This document shows positions 20,094-31,682 of a stretch of 64,000 bases of DNA, piece by piece; positions within the stretch are counted from its first letter, which is position 1, and every line of letters begins with the position of its first letter. A program made the position numbers and the translations under genes. The notes beneath the pieces are model-generated. The model saw only the letters and a program-made list of their open reading frames with translations. It ran no database searches and was not told the origin of the DNA. Where the stretch lies: assembly GCA_963576735.1 (NCBI GenBank), contig OY755170.1:15484567-15548566 (forward strand), written 5' to 3'. Source of the DNA: Bedellia somnulentella (lineage: Eukaryota; Arthropoda; Insecta; Lepidoptera; Bedelliidae).

Positions 20094-21015
20094 TCTATAC
20101 TTATAATAAATCTGTAGAGAGGTCAATTCTGTACATTAAATATATTTTCAAAATAACGATCAGGGGGTGATTAGTGATCGATACTGATGTCAAAAATGCA
20201 ATCAGTAAAATTTTTGTCTTTCTGTCCGTCTGTCTGTCTGTCGGTTTGTATGTTCCTTATGGAAACAAAAACTACTCGACGGATTTTAACGATACTTGGT
20301 AGAATCATTCGTCATACTCCTAGGCAGGTCATAATGTACTTTTCAGCAGAGTAGTGAAGGGAAATTTTGGGAAAACGGTAGAAGTTACTCCATTTTTAAA
20401 GTTTCCGTCGCGTGTGCAGCGTTAATGGTTACAGTTACATAGAAATCATGTATCACGGAAATATTTGCCATAAAATTGTCTAAAAAATATCCTTCAATAG
20501 CGTATGTCTATCTTTTATGGTTGACTCACAATAACACGTGTAACTCCTGATAGCTTAGCAGTTCGGTGCAACCTGATTAGATTTGTTTACTCTAACATTT
20601 ATAGTTCTCTCATTCATATCTTATTTTAAAAAGTTTACATTATTACCTATTCATTAAAAAAAGAATCATAGAAATCGGTATAGAAACACCAAACTTATAC
20701 ATGAAATAAGCCATCGCGTCCTGTCGTCGCACGTGAATACTGAATCATGCTGAATTATTTTTTAGTAATGGTTGCGCGGGCAAAAGATAGCCGTGAGTAT
20801 ATGTATGATGTATGCAAAGTTTGAAATTCTGATTCTTTGTTTGCATGGTTTTGTTGTCGGAGATACTGAACCGTTCATTAAAGCACTTTCACAATCACAA
20901 AGCTGCTGGAGTGCTATAAGTGGTGCTAAATTTCACAAAGGTTGAGCAGCGATTGAAGAAACCTCAGATATTTTTAAAACTACGCTACCCGTGCGAAGCT
21001 AGGCCAATCCACTTG
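20094..21015 (+). mobile_element. Non-autonomous Helitron, plus strand
   Basis: Starts TCTATACTTATAATAAATCT after an A. Ends with GCTACCCGTGCGAAGCTAGG, then CACTTG before a T (CTTG for the usual CTAG). It is the same family as 35179-36170: both share TGTACATTAAATATATTTTC-type 5' sequence, a (GTCT)n run, ACTACTCGACGGATTTTAAC and CAGATATTTTTAAAACTACG. No Rep/helicase frame. Confidence 0.8.
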
Positions 21016-21092
21016 TATATCCTTTGTCTTTTTCCTGGTTCTAAGCTACCTCACTAACAATTTTTAGTTAATAGTGTTACTAACACCACTTA

Positions 21093-21120
21093 CTTTTATA
21101 TATATATATATATATATAGA
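21093..21120. repeat. (TA)n microsatellite
   Basis: About 13 TA units forming the 5' end of the minus-strand Helitron 20014-21120. Confidence 0.9.
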
Positions 21121-22401
21121 TTCGCAGATTTATTATGCTATAATTACGTATATAAATTGGCAATACAAATACGACAGGCGAGACCAAAAAAAAGTACAAC
21201 GGTGTGCGTAAATGAATGTGTGTGTGTGACATTAGTGTGGCGGATCCCATACTAGCCCTATTAAAGTTAACAAAAATTCACGTATTTGTTATTTTTGCCC
21301 AATTGTAAACTTTACAGTAATTGTAGTACTATGATGACACAAGATATTTTTTATCATATATTTGCATTGAAAACTTTGGTTTAAGATCATATAGACCTGT
21401 AATTATTTATTACACAGTAGACAGAAATGTAATACAGTCTTAGTTTGGACATAAATGGCTAATAATTTGTGTTTGCCAAAGAATATGTATTCGATTTAGA
21501 TTTATTTTTTTCACTTTGAATAAGTTATTAAATATTAATCACTTAATCAAAAAATCATTAAGGTTAAATAAGTCAATTATTTTCTTTCATGTTTTATGTC
21601 AAAATCGTTGTAGGAATTTATCGTCTTTGAGAGGTCCTGCCTTTGTTGACGTTTATGCTATGACGTTTGTCACTTACTGCTAATCCATGTATTCTATATC
21701 TATGGTAATATAAAAGCTGCCAAATTAAAATAAGTACGAATGCTTTGCAATATTTCATCCACTTTCGTGTCAGTCACCATGGCCTAGCGGTTTAGTGAAT
21801 AGAAATCATAATTGTAATCCGTTGCGTTAGGGTTCAAATCCTAACTAGTGTTTATTTTTATCAAGAATTCATGTTATTTTTTTTCTATTTTATTTATTAA
21901 GTCTTAAGATTTATTGTCCTCATTTAATATAATGCTATATATTACGTTATAATTATATATATGAATACGTATAATACGTTACAGAAAACAGCAGGAAAAA
22001 GTACAATTTTGCAAAAACTAGTTTATCCTTTCATTTTATTAAAGCTGCATTTATATTTATGCTACCCTGGTACATACAATGTAAAAAATGGCATACATGT
22101 TTCAAAAATTCTAAGTTATTTTACCTCTTGATGTTTTTGTACCGGTGAAAATTATACAACTACAAACCCATTCCTCTATTAGCACCATGTGCTTACCTGT
22201 TTCTGTCAAAAAATGGAGTTGGTCAGTGGGGAATGACTTAGTATTTTTTTTTCTAATAATATACTAACCGTACAACTAGTTGGGACCGTACAACCAGTGG
22301 GGCATACCTCCCAGCAGAAGACTCTTTTTAGTTTTGACATTGATGAAACCAAATGGTGGTTGTGTAGAAAATGTATTCTAGCGTAGTACGATTAAGAATT
22401 T
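21121..22401. other. Interior of the TA transposon
   Basis: AT-rich, no long frame. Holds a tRNA-like head (21785-21851) and, near 22262-22320, a short duplication with CCGTACAACTAGTTGG and CCGTACAACCAGTGGGGC. No recognisable transposase motif in either direction. Confidence 0.45.
21785..21851 (+). repeat. tRNA-like retroelement head
   Basis: ATGGCCTAGCGGTTTAG is a good Pol III A box and TTAGGGTTCAAATCCTAAC a good B box with a paired T-stem. The acceptor ends (CACC...GTG) do not pair as a whole and the anticodon region is AT-filled. Followed by TTTATTTTTAT, as with the other tRNA-like heads here. Confidence 0.55.
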
Positions 22402-22680
22402 TAAACTGTATGCTCAGTGCTTTAAGGTATATTTTCCTTAAATGTTCAGATATTTATGATCACCCTGTCTGAGCAGATAACTTTGACGAGTTGTGCTTTC
22501 AGATATTATTGTCTCTTTTGGGTGTTCAGATTTAATTGAAAAACCACTGCTCATATATTTGTGGCGAATTGGATGTTCAGAGCTTTTTGACCTTATTTAC
22601 TGTAAAGAATTTATTGAAATTTATTGCTGCTCAGATATATTTGAGTACCTCGGCCGCTCCGATATATCTGATGGCGACTG
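22402..22680 (-). repeat. Right terminal inverted repeat of the TA transposon
   Basis: Inverse of 19613-19890, differing at about ten positions including two short indels. The overlapping 67- and 73-codon frames are artefacts of the repeat. Confidence 0.92.
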
Positions 22681-22727
22681 TACACCCGCCCGGTAAAAAT
22701 GGGGTAGTGCTATTCACAACACTACAC
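22681..22727 (-). mobile_element. SINE-A, 5' part, split by a transposon
   Basis: Continues the copy from 19612: TACACCCGCCCGG, ATGGGGTAGTGCTATTC, then a degraded 5' end (CAACACTACAC). Confidence 0.85.
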
Positions 22728-25700
22728 ATCCTACTAAAATTGATATTTCGGAATTAATAATCAATGTCGAAATTAATTTTGAATAATGTTTTACAAGGAA
22801 ATGTTAATGTCAATTTGACATAGGTAGCTCGTAAACGTGGTTTTAATGAGCTTTTAAGAATATTAAATCCGCAATACGATTTGTAGAATTTGTTATCCAT
22901 CACCTACCCCTATTGTCACCGTCTCGCCCCTATTTTAAATAAGCACACTCGTGGGAACATGATCAGATTTTGAGTGTTTTATTTTTCTAGATATCCAACA
23001 AAGTCGTTTCGTAACTATTGTCCTTATTAGTTGGTATATATAATATGAAAAGATATTTTAACGAAATCCTTAAAATTTGGTTTTATTTTGGAACTTTGCA
23101 AGGATATTTATTGCATAGTGTAAGTAAAGAAAGGTATATTACACAACTGAAATAAGCATAACATATTTAAATAAATGTTCTTGGCGCTTTGCTCTAAAAT
23201 AAAATAAGATAACCACAATTAAATATTCTTCCACTGGTCTTGTAAGCTAAAGAGAAAAAGATGTTGATAAACTATATTTTTTATGGATTTCCAAAATCTT
23301 CATTCGTGAATCTTATAGAGTCTCCAAATCCTATTGTTATGTACAGTTGCTATGCTCGTCATCAGTGCAAAGAGATGGTACACTTATTATTCCATTATAA
23401 CAAATAAAGGACCTGGTGTGCTTCGAACTGTCAACATAGAATAGGACTAACACATATTTTCCAAGCGTATTGAGTGGACTAAGGTCTTTTTCCAATTCCA
23501 CTTCAAAAAGTGATAAAGGGTGGTTACGACGCTCTGGCTATCCCATTTTTAGGCCCCATAGCTGCGAGTATAAGTAGTCAGAAAAAGTATGTTAAGTATA
23601 ATAAAAAGGCATTGTTACTTACAAGAGTTCTTCCATATCCTCAGCTCTCCGGATGTGCACACTTCATTATTGGAGCAAGTTCGGTAAGCCACGGCGGGAC
23701 GTCGACATCATGCCCCGTTCCCATAGGGTGACCAAGTTATCTGTGTTCAAGGATATTGTCATTAGTGTGGTCTCCTCCGTGTCTTAATTCCGTGTCAATA
23801 CTTGACATTCACAAGCAGCGTATTCTATGAAATGATAAATTCGCTTGATATATTCAAAATTTGACTAAAAAGAAACAGTAGTAAAAAATATGTTGAATAG
23901 TTAAGTTGCGTTATGTATATGCATAATGAGGTAATGAATGAATTATGAAAATGGAAGATAGTTAGGAGATATTTTTATAAGAATCTCCTTAGTCTTGTGA
24001 AACCTATGTTATTCCTCAATAGGTCATTACAACTGTGACAAAATAATGGTCACAATACAATGATCTCACAAAAATAAACTCCGGAGCGGGCCATCTGCTC
24101 CACACGTGGTCGTCTTTTGGGACAATACGGATACGGCTGTACCAAAGCTCCCTCGATCAATTGCCAAGCGTTACCATAATAATTCAAACATAAGGTTCAA
24201 TTTTGATTGAGAATGGGGACATTGTATTCAGTAAGGGGGTTTTATGGGAATGGGAGTGAGATGCGGGTATTGAATGGTTTAGCAATTATTCGTCGCTGCC
24301 AGATGTTAGATGTTTTTTTAGAAGCAACGTTGCCAAACTATTACATTACTTAGGCATGACAAGCACGCTTTGTCCTTCTAGTACGTACTGGGAAATACGT
24401 GGGTATGTAGATTGAATTGATTGAGAATATGATGTTAGTGCTTGCTTAACTTAAGCAAATTCTTGTGCACTCAGAGTAATATATATACTATAGATTTAAA
24501 GTTGATATAAATATGTACTACTACCAGTATTTTGTATAATACAGTAGTGGAACGAAAATATGTTAATCAAACAATCCATTAAGAGGATAATTGCAAAAAC
24601 TTGAATTCGTAGATACCTACATATATTAATGCAAACTCCTTTTGATGTTAAACTGCGTTGTGTACTAGATATTTTACTTATATGTAAAAGTAATAGGTAT
24701 GTGATAAACAATTATAATCATGCAATACAAGATAAGAGGTAAAACAGATAATATAGAAAAATACGTATCCATCGTATTAAATGAAAGAAGATTCACTAAA
24801 GAAGTGATCGACGTACGTTTAAATGGTATAATATAATGTATAATGTCGCTAATTTATCATACGTTGAATGCATGAATGAACCTAAAATAGAATGATGGAT
24901 GATGATAAAAAAGGAAAATATTTAAAATAGAGTAAGCGAAACAGAAAGATAAAGCAGTAATAAAAAAAATATACTTTGCTTAAATCGCAGTGCTGACATT
25001 GAAATCAAGTTTGTATTCGCCGAGCAAAAATTAACGGAAGCAATGAAAACTGTAATAAAAATATTTTTCCTTAAAAGTAGATTTTTTTGATGGTCGTTTC
25101 AGTAAAAGTTTTTTTGCATTCATATTTAACAAGATAAAAATAAAATCGACTCACTTTGTTAGTTTTTTCTCACGTCTTCCGAAACATGCAGAAATCAAGG
25201 TCCCGGTAGTAAAAATAGCGCCCACAATTGCAACAGCTGTTTTACACTACTGCCCATTATTTCAGCGTGATATGATAAACAATTTTAATTACCCAATTAG
25301 CCAAAGGCACACTTCTTTGGGTATCGAATCATTGCTACATTGTCGTTTCAGACGAGCACTATGTCAGACGAAATCGCAGTGAGTGACCGACTTTTGAACA
25401 GAATCAACGCTGACTGAAAGGCAGTTATGTTAGGGGAGGAATGAACGAATTTCGAGCACTTTAATCAGCTGCAGCGAACAAAAAAAAACTCTACATGTAG
25501 CATTTCTGCTAGATACAAAGTTTTTGATCTTTGAGACGCAATGAAATAGTATTTTCGGTATCTGTTACATACATTTTTATTTACAGTGCTTAAGTAGCAA
25601 ATAGAAATAATTAATAGCATAGTGATGACATGATTATATTAAAATGTTATTATGTATTTTAGTAATTTGAAAAAACAATGATATTAATTTATTTTGTATT

Positions 25701-28254
25701 TACCTTGTTAGTATTTATTTATGTAACTCTATTAACATTGCAATTGTATTAACAGTGTTTTAGTATACTTAACTCAACGTTTACGCTGTAAATCCGTTAA
25801 GGTATGGCGGATTAGCCAGAACAAAGTACCAGTTAAACCACGAATATTTTTTTTATGATTTTACAATAATTTAATATATTTTAACATTAAATGTAGATGT
25901 CTTATTTTTTTTCTTAATAACTGTTTTTTTGTAGTTATTCTATTTTACAGCGCTTTAGCGCTGATTAGTATCGAGTACTAAATAATAGTGTAGTGTTTGA
26001 TGGGCGCAAAGCTATTGACCAATCACATAAACGTATTTGAACAGTTCACGCGATAAATAGAATACCAGTGTTGCTCAAAGTGATGATATTTGTTCATACT
26101 GTTGTTTATTTTTCAGTTTTGATTCAATTTATACTACAATACACTTCTTACAATACATGTTGTATTGATTATTTTTAGATGGACCAAATATCTTCTATGA
26201 CTAATACTTCTCAGTAGCCACCGATGAGGCCTAGTTGTTATGTAAGACAAAGTTTTTGAAAGTGCTTTCATAGGCTTTTCAAAATAGCTTTATTAGTAAA
26301 TAGGATTGATATTGCAAATGCCTAATTTAAATTTATTCATTGAGCGTTGTTGATACATAAAAACTATTAACAACTAATCTATTTTCCGATGTCTAACAGA
26401 AACATTGACAGCCGGGCAGAAGTCGGAGTTTTAGATTACAAAATAGACTACTATTGTAAAAAATAAGTATCTCGACCAACAAGCCGCTAAACAGCGGAAT
26501 TCACTTAAAACGGTTGAGTTTTTCGCGCCAGTTTATTTTCGCTTGTCGTCGACGAATGTTTAAAATTTTTCAACCCATCAAAAAGTTTTAATTTTGCAAA
26601 ATATTTCAAATATTGTGATATTTCCTAAAAAGAGCTATGATTTAGCATTTTATTCAAGTATGCTTTTAAAAGTGATGCAAATGCTCCGCATCAAATCGGG
26701 CCAAAGAGGTAGACAAAATTTGAAATTCAAGCTACAGTAATGGAAATATGTAGTATGTTGGTTGGAGTAAGCACTAAACAACTTTTGTAATTACGCTCTC
26801 GGGACTTCTGATGTGAAAATGCTATGAGCGGAGAATAACCGTTAGCGGGTTAGTATGATTGCACAATGGATGATGAATCCGACTTAGGTAGAGATCTGGG
26901 CTTCTTTTGCGTATACAAATACAATTGCATTGTGGTTACAAAAAATAATAGTATAACAATAATCATGTACAAATAAACTCTTATGAATCTATTACGTGCA
27001 AGCTTTCGTTTAATAAGCAGTAATCGTAGTTATCTAGTTACTTGACTCTATCAGCAAATATTTTTTCTGTACATATCGTATCCTACTCGTACCTTGCCTA
27101 ATACAAAAAAGCAGGAGGGAAAAGGAAAGGAAATTATTTATAACATTTTATTCTGGAAACTTAGATATTCAAAATATGATATTACCTAAAGTGCGCCGCG
27201 ACCCAGATTTTTACAATGGATATGATCTTTTGACGTACGCTCTTTGTTTCTACTTACAAATGTGCTGAAATTGGACTGCTGAGAGATATGCTCGTTGGTA
27301 ATCATATTATATGCGTGCATTAGTAGACATGGCTTGCCGAGATACTACAACACTGTGAATTTTGTATTACGTTTTAAAGACAAAAGACTAGAAGATTCGT
27401 TCTTGCTTTCGTGTTTGCTGGTTTAAATCTGGTAACTGTTTATGAGAGATAATTGTGAAAAATACAAGAAATCAAAACCTTGTTACTGACAATTGAGAAA
27501 TAATATATCACTCCACAAATTTTTCTTCAATGATATCAAACATTACTAAATGAGCATCACATCTCAGAGTATCAGTTTTTGGTTAGCTTAGGTTAGTCTT
27601 CCTTAATTTCTCGTTAAATACTATCTATTTCAATTTCATTTAAACATATATACTGCGGTGATAACAAACAAAAACATATGCATATGTTATTAGTAAAAAA
27701 ATAAAACGATTATTGCATTTCTGTTGGTGCGCGTTAAATTTACATGTTGAGAACTAGAGAATGGATCGCATAGAAACAATATCGTTATCTTCTTGCTGAA
27801 GGCAGGAGATATACCTACAAAACATATTTGTATCTATTGGTGATACATGTCACTACAGCGAATAAAGGAAATGCTTGTTATTACTCGTATATGGATCGTC
27901 AGTGGCCCGCACAGCCGTATTACTTACTTACTTAGTATTGATGACGTATTAGCCAGTAATATCAACTTTTTTATTTCTATCTTCGTGGAGTGAGTTTTTC
28001 AATGCGTTTATATATCATCACGACGTATTTCTCAATTTGACTGTTAATTGTGATATTTTGATACAAAAATGTATAAAGAAGATTTAAACAAAATTCGTAC
28101 AGATAAGCTTTGTGTTAGGTTATCCTCAAAACATCTGTATTATATAACTGATCATTGAAGGTGTGTTTGTGCTATTCTTGGCTGATAGTGTAAGATAAAC
28201 ATGAGGAAGTTAATTGCAATTGGACCCTAGAATATCATTAAAATAAATAAGAGA
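22728..28254. other. Long repeat-poor, non-coding stretch
   Basis: No SINE, Helitron or coding remnant recognised over 5.5 kb, in contrast to the right half of the window. GC-balanced patches at 23490-23800, 24085-24180, 25150-25460 and 26470-26560 are candidate conserved elements. The first carries a minus-strand 5' splice-site-like CTCTTGTAAGT (near 23620). The 71-73-codon frames here show no domain. Confidence 0.35.
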
Positions 28255-28400
28255 GAAATCCGTCCTTGTCATTTAAAGAAATTAAAATTAGTTTAGATTT
28301 CAATCTCAGACCTTCTGAATATGTAAACATCACCTCATTAGAACCGGTAAAGCTATTTTCGAAGAATTCTGTCACAAACACTGTGACATAAGAATTTCAT
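28255..28400 (-). mobile_element. Helitron-like fragment, 5' part
   Basis: On the minus strand: AAATTCTTATGTCACAGTG, TTTGTGACAGAATTC and further weak similarity to 60531-60756. The GC-hairpin 3' end is missing. Diverged. Confidence 0.4.
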
Positions 28401-28909
28401 ATGTACGAAAGTAAAATGTCCCTAACTTTATTTCGCACGTCCGAAATCCAAATGTGTTCGTAACCGCGTGCATGCATTGATATTACGTCTGGATGAAGCT
28501 CCAGCGTACAGCTCAGAAGACCTAGCACGAACGTTATTTAATTGTCACAATACCTGTTAGAATGAGATGACAGTATACGATACTGAGTAAGTGCGAAAGA
28601 GATGGTGTATTTATACCACGCGATATTTGGGTAGAAGGTCTCTCATACTAACTATGTAGAAAATGTATCATGTGATTGGATTGGATCGTAGAGCAAATGT
28701 TGTACAGTGCATCTCATTCACTGACGCCCATGCCATAATAGCATCACTAACAATCAAACTTCAATTTAACAAGATTAAAATCTAGTCTGCCAGCCCAGAT
28801 TATATTCGCTCTGGACTTATATATTGATTTTGCGTTGGGGTGGAACTGGAGTGTCTATGACGTTATGTGAGTACCGTATGATAAGATATCTTTGTTAGAG
28901 TTCACTAAT
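28401..28909. other. Non-coding DNA with one short shared repeat
   Basis: 28576-28632 (ACTGAGTAAGTGCGAAAGAG, ATGGTGTATTTATACCACGC) matches 45092-45138. The rest is unrecognised. Confidence 0.4.
28576..28632 (+). repeat. Short dispersed repeat, copy 1
   Basis: Shares AAGTGCGAAAGAGATGG and TTTATACC(A/C)CGCG with 45092-45138. A short dispersed lepidopteran repeat of unknown class. Confidence 0.55.
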
Positions 28910-28976
28910 GCTGTTTAGTATTTAGTGCCGGTTTAGAATAGCGCTGACCTTCTTCTTGTGAGTATCGTAGGAGGTG
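28910..28976 (+). mobile_element. SINE-A 5' fragment, degraded
   Basis: TTTAGTGCCGGTTTAGAATAG, GCGCTGACC and GAGTATCGTAGGAGG match the first 65 bases of SINE-A. The remainder is absent. Confidence 0.55.
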
Positions 28977-29059
28977 ATTTGTCGTGCAATAAGCAAGACC
29001 GGTCAACTTATCAAATTACTTTGTGATAAAGCAAAGTTTGGATACTGTTGTTTGTGGTC

Positions 29060-29240
29060 CAAAAATTAGGTAGGCTAGCATTTGGCTTCCAATTCGGAGG
29101 TCTCGAGCTCGATTCCCGGGAATGATACACTAATAAATTAAGTCTATAAGATTTAAACCAGCTTAGAAGGATATTGTCGATGTAAATCACCAGATTTTCC
29201 GAAAATTAAAATGGCAAGTAAAGCCGTTGGTCCCAGGAGT
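29060..29240 (+). mobile_element. tRNA-derived SINE-like sequence
   Basis: Head with TAGGCTAGCATTTGGCTTCC (A-box region) and GAGCTCGATTCCCGGG (B box). A body with AAAGCCGTTGGTCCC, a string I associate with lepidopteran SINEs, follows at about 29220. Ends not defined. Confidence 0.4.
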
Positions 29241-31404
29241 AACACGGTAGTAGCTGTGATCAACTGCTGGGTAATATCAGGGTAGTAGTTGTAAATCCAC
29301 AATTGGTCAACGTATTCAACTATGGCCAAATTAGGGTGATTTGGCCATACAAAGTATACAAGCCGAGGGGTGGGGTCATATATGTAAGCAATTCCGGAAA
29401 TAAACCCACTGAACCATAGCGTTTTATAAATTTATTTTCTTATCTGAGAAATAAGTGAAACGAAACGTTTGAAATATGTCATAAAGTGAGTTCTCAGTTA
29501 TCTTTATTTGGTCCAGTTGTGATTATTGTTTCCTTTGCTTTCGCTTATCATACGCACTTCCGCACCCAACTGCGATTTAAATGGCCACCATTTTAGGGGT
29601 GTCCGGTAAAAGCTGGAGGTAATGATTTTATGTTTTATTTTATATAGGGTATACCCTCATATTTGCAGTATCCTCAGTACCATTATAACTTTATATATTT
29701 TGAGACGAGAGAATACGTATTAATTTTGGTCACGCAATGTTGTACACTTTAGTTCGAAAATATACCTATAGCATTGTGTTTTTTGTGTTGTCTGGATAAC
29801 TGGTGCTGCCTGAAAACCAGCGTGCAGCAGCTGACGTGTCCTGCGAAATACGCGGCTGAGGCACATATACTTAGCAAGAAACTGCTATGTTTGCATTTAC
29901 AAATCCAGTAGCAACTAAAAAAAATAAGAATTCAGCTATGAACCAATAAACCGGCTTTTTAAAAATCCAAAAGTGTCAAACCCTTAAGGCATTTTTTTTA
30001 ATGGTTGCGTTAAATCGTCCGGGTAGTCCCTGAAATTTCATAACTTTTGCGTATCATCATAATATAGCACTGGTGGCGGTCGGTCAGATCCGGTACTAAC
30101 CGCATTTGAACCGCTTTAAACCGGCTCGCACCCGGTCAGTAAGTGGCTCTTTGATGTGGCTGCCTCTCGTGGATTTGTATATAGCACTTGGATTTTGAAA
30201 TTAAATGTAGTTCCCCTTTCGTTGTATTAAACTTCAAGAAGAAAAAAGTATTATCTTTTTATCGAGTAGTGTGATTTGTATTTCAGACGCATTGCGTGAT
30301 GAACTTGTTATATATGTACTCACAGTAATAGCATTATAGATAGAGCATTACATCCACGAGAAACGGTTATAATACCATATTTACAAATAAATATCATGGA
30401 AATATAGTAACCTACTTTTTAGCCTCCTAAAATAGGAGTAATTTATTTTGTCATTCGTTGGTTTTCATTATGTCGCAATTTCAACTTCTTTGGCAATTCC
30501 CCATATGAAAATTAGGAAATTGGTTTCAAGACTCAAAAAACCTTCAGTAAAAATTTCAATTTTTGTAGAAACGTTCTTGTACTTAAAAACAAAGAAAAGT
30601 CATTTGTAAAAGTTATAAATGGACGAAAGGGTGTTGATATTTAAGGTGATTCCGTAACTATAGTAAACCGGTATAAAGTTTAATATTTTTAATTTTAAAA
30701 TATAAGAAAAACCACAACATGTAGCAATTGATTGAATTCATAAGCTGAAAACATTGTAAAACTTTCATTTTAAAACTTTCACGGTTCCTAAGACATTTAA
30801 AAGACTTTTCAAATAAAAAATAACCTTGTGCTATAATTCTTAGAAAGTTGCTCTGTAAACCTTATAATTATATAGTTTTGATTAATTTAACGAGACACAA
30901 TACGCGAGAATGGTTGATTTTAATTAAAAAAGTATGAAATATCCAGAAGTAAACAACAAAGAGACTTGTTCTTGTAATAGTCTATAAACTAGGAATCCAT
31001 CTTTCGGACAATATTTGCGAAAGAGATTCAACAACTTTTATTTTGTATCTTCTTAACAAACCAAGTTGTTTATAAGACTGTTATCATTATCTACTATTAT
31101 TATTATTACTATTATCTAATGTGATATGCTTTATTTAAATAACTTAAGAATATAATATAATAGAATAGAACAACTCTTTATTGCACATGAAACACAAATT
31201 TACAAAAATAATAATGTGATCAAACAGTTTACAGTGAGGTACAATTGGCGGACTTATCGCTAAAAGCGATCTCTTCCAGACAATCTTTGCAAGGTGAGAT
31301 CGATAAATTAATTATTTATTTGGGTAGATGCACACAACAATTATATAATGCTATATTATTAGCTTTTATGTAATGACATAAGTCCAGCTTATGAGTGGGA
31401 AACG
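29241..31404. other. Non-coding DNA
   Basis: AT-rich. 30060-30180 is GC-balanced and repeats CCGGT/AACCGC-type strings (CAGATCCGGTACTAACCGC, TTTAAACCGGCTCGC), so it is a candidate regulatory element with Grainyhead-like sites. No gene recognised. Confidence 0.35.
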
Positions 31405-31682
31405 TACATACATTCATACATACATATACTCACGGCTATGAATCCCTAGAAGGGATAGCCAGAGCTAAGGAATTAGAAATACCTCAGACACTTTTGGAAG
31501 TTGCGTGGGGAAAAGATGGTAAAATAAAGATTAGCAAATGTTGGTGATATGGGTCTCCAACCGCATCGCCCAAAAATCCCTTAAAAAGCCCCAATACCGT
31601 TAGTCGCCTCTTACGTTTCTCGCCCACATTTCACCCACTGGAAGAAATGGGGTAGTGCTATTCGAAGCCGACACTACACAGC
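31405..31682 (-). mobile_element. SINE-A copy, near full length
   Basis: (CATA)n tail from 31405, CTCACGGCTATGAATCCC, GGTCTCCAACCGCATCGCCC, GAAATGGGGTAGTGCTATTC and the 5' end CCGACACTACACAGC. A small duplication near the CCCACC block makes it longer than others. Left edge of the SINE-rich half. Confidence 0.92.

Larger units (their letters stand above)
20014..21120 (-). mobile_element. Helitron, minus strand, interrupted by another Helitron
   Basis: On the minus strand the element starts at TCTATATATATATAT (21120) and ends with the hairpin region CCGTGCGAAGCCTGGGCGG followed by ACCACTAG (20014), with A and T flanks as expected. Its body is split at 20093/21016 by the plus-strand Helitron. 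The right part (21016-21120) holds the recurring insect string CTGGTTCTAAGCTACCTC. A (TA)n run sits at its 5' end. Confidence 0.7.
19613..22680. mobile_element. TA-flanked transposon with 278-bp inverted ends
   Basis: Starts CAGTCGCCATCAGATATATC and ends with its exact inverse. It has long terminal inverted repeats (19613-19890 and 22402-22680) that differ at only about ten positions by eye. The TA target duplication and CAGT start point to the Tc1/mariner superfamily. No transposase frame remains in about 2.5 kb of interior, of which about 1.1 kb is inserted Helitron DNA. The rest (21121-22401) holds a tRNA-like head and AT-rich DNA. A non-autonomous derivative mobilised in trans is most likely. 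Confidence 0.85.

Noticed and set aside
20797..20820. SINE-A tail (TAGCCGTGAGTATATGTATG) inside a Helitron
   Set aside because: No SINE body is attached, and the surrounding sequence continues as Helitron. Probably a scrap or coincidence, not counted as a copy.
22493..22757. Paired small frames resembling those at 19470-19836
   Set aside because: They match because they lie in the two inverted ends of one transposon, not because they encode related proteins.
23500..23740. A minus-strand coding exon ending in CTCTTGTAAGT
   Set aside because: The frame that fits the splice site has an in-frame stop and no acceptor between it and the stop.
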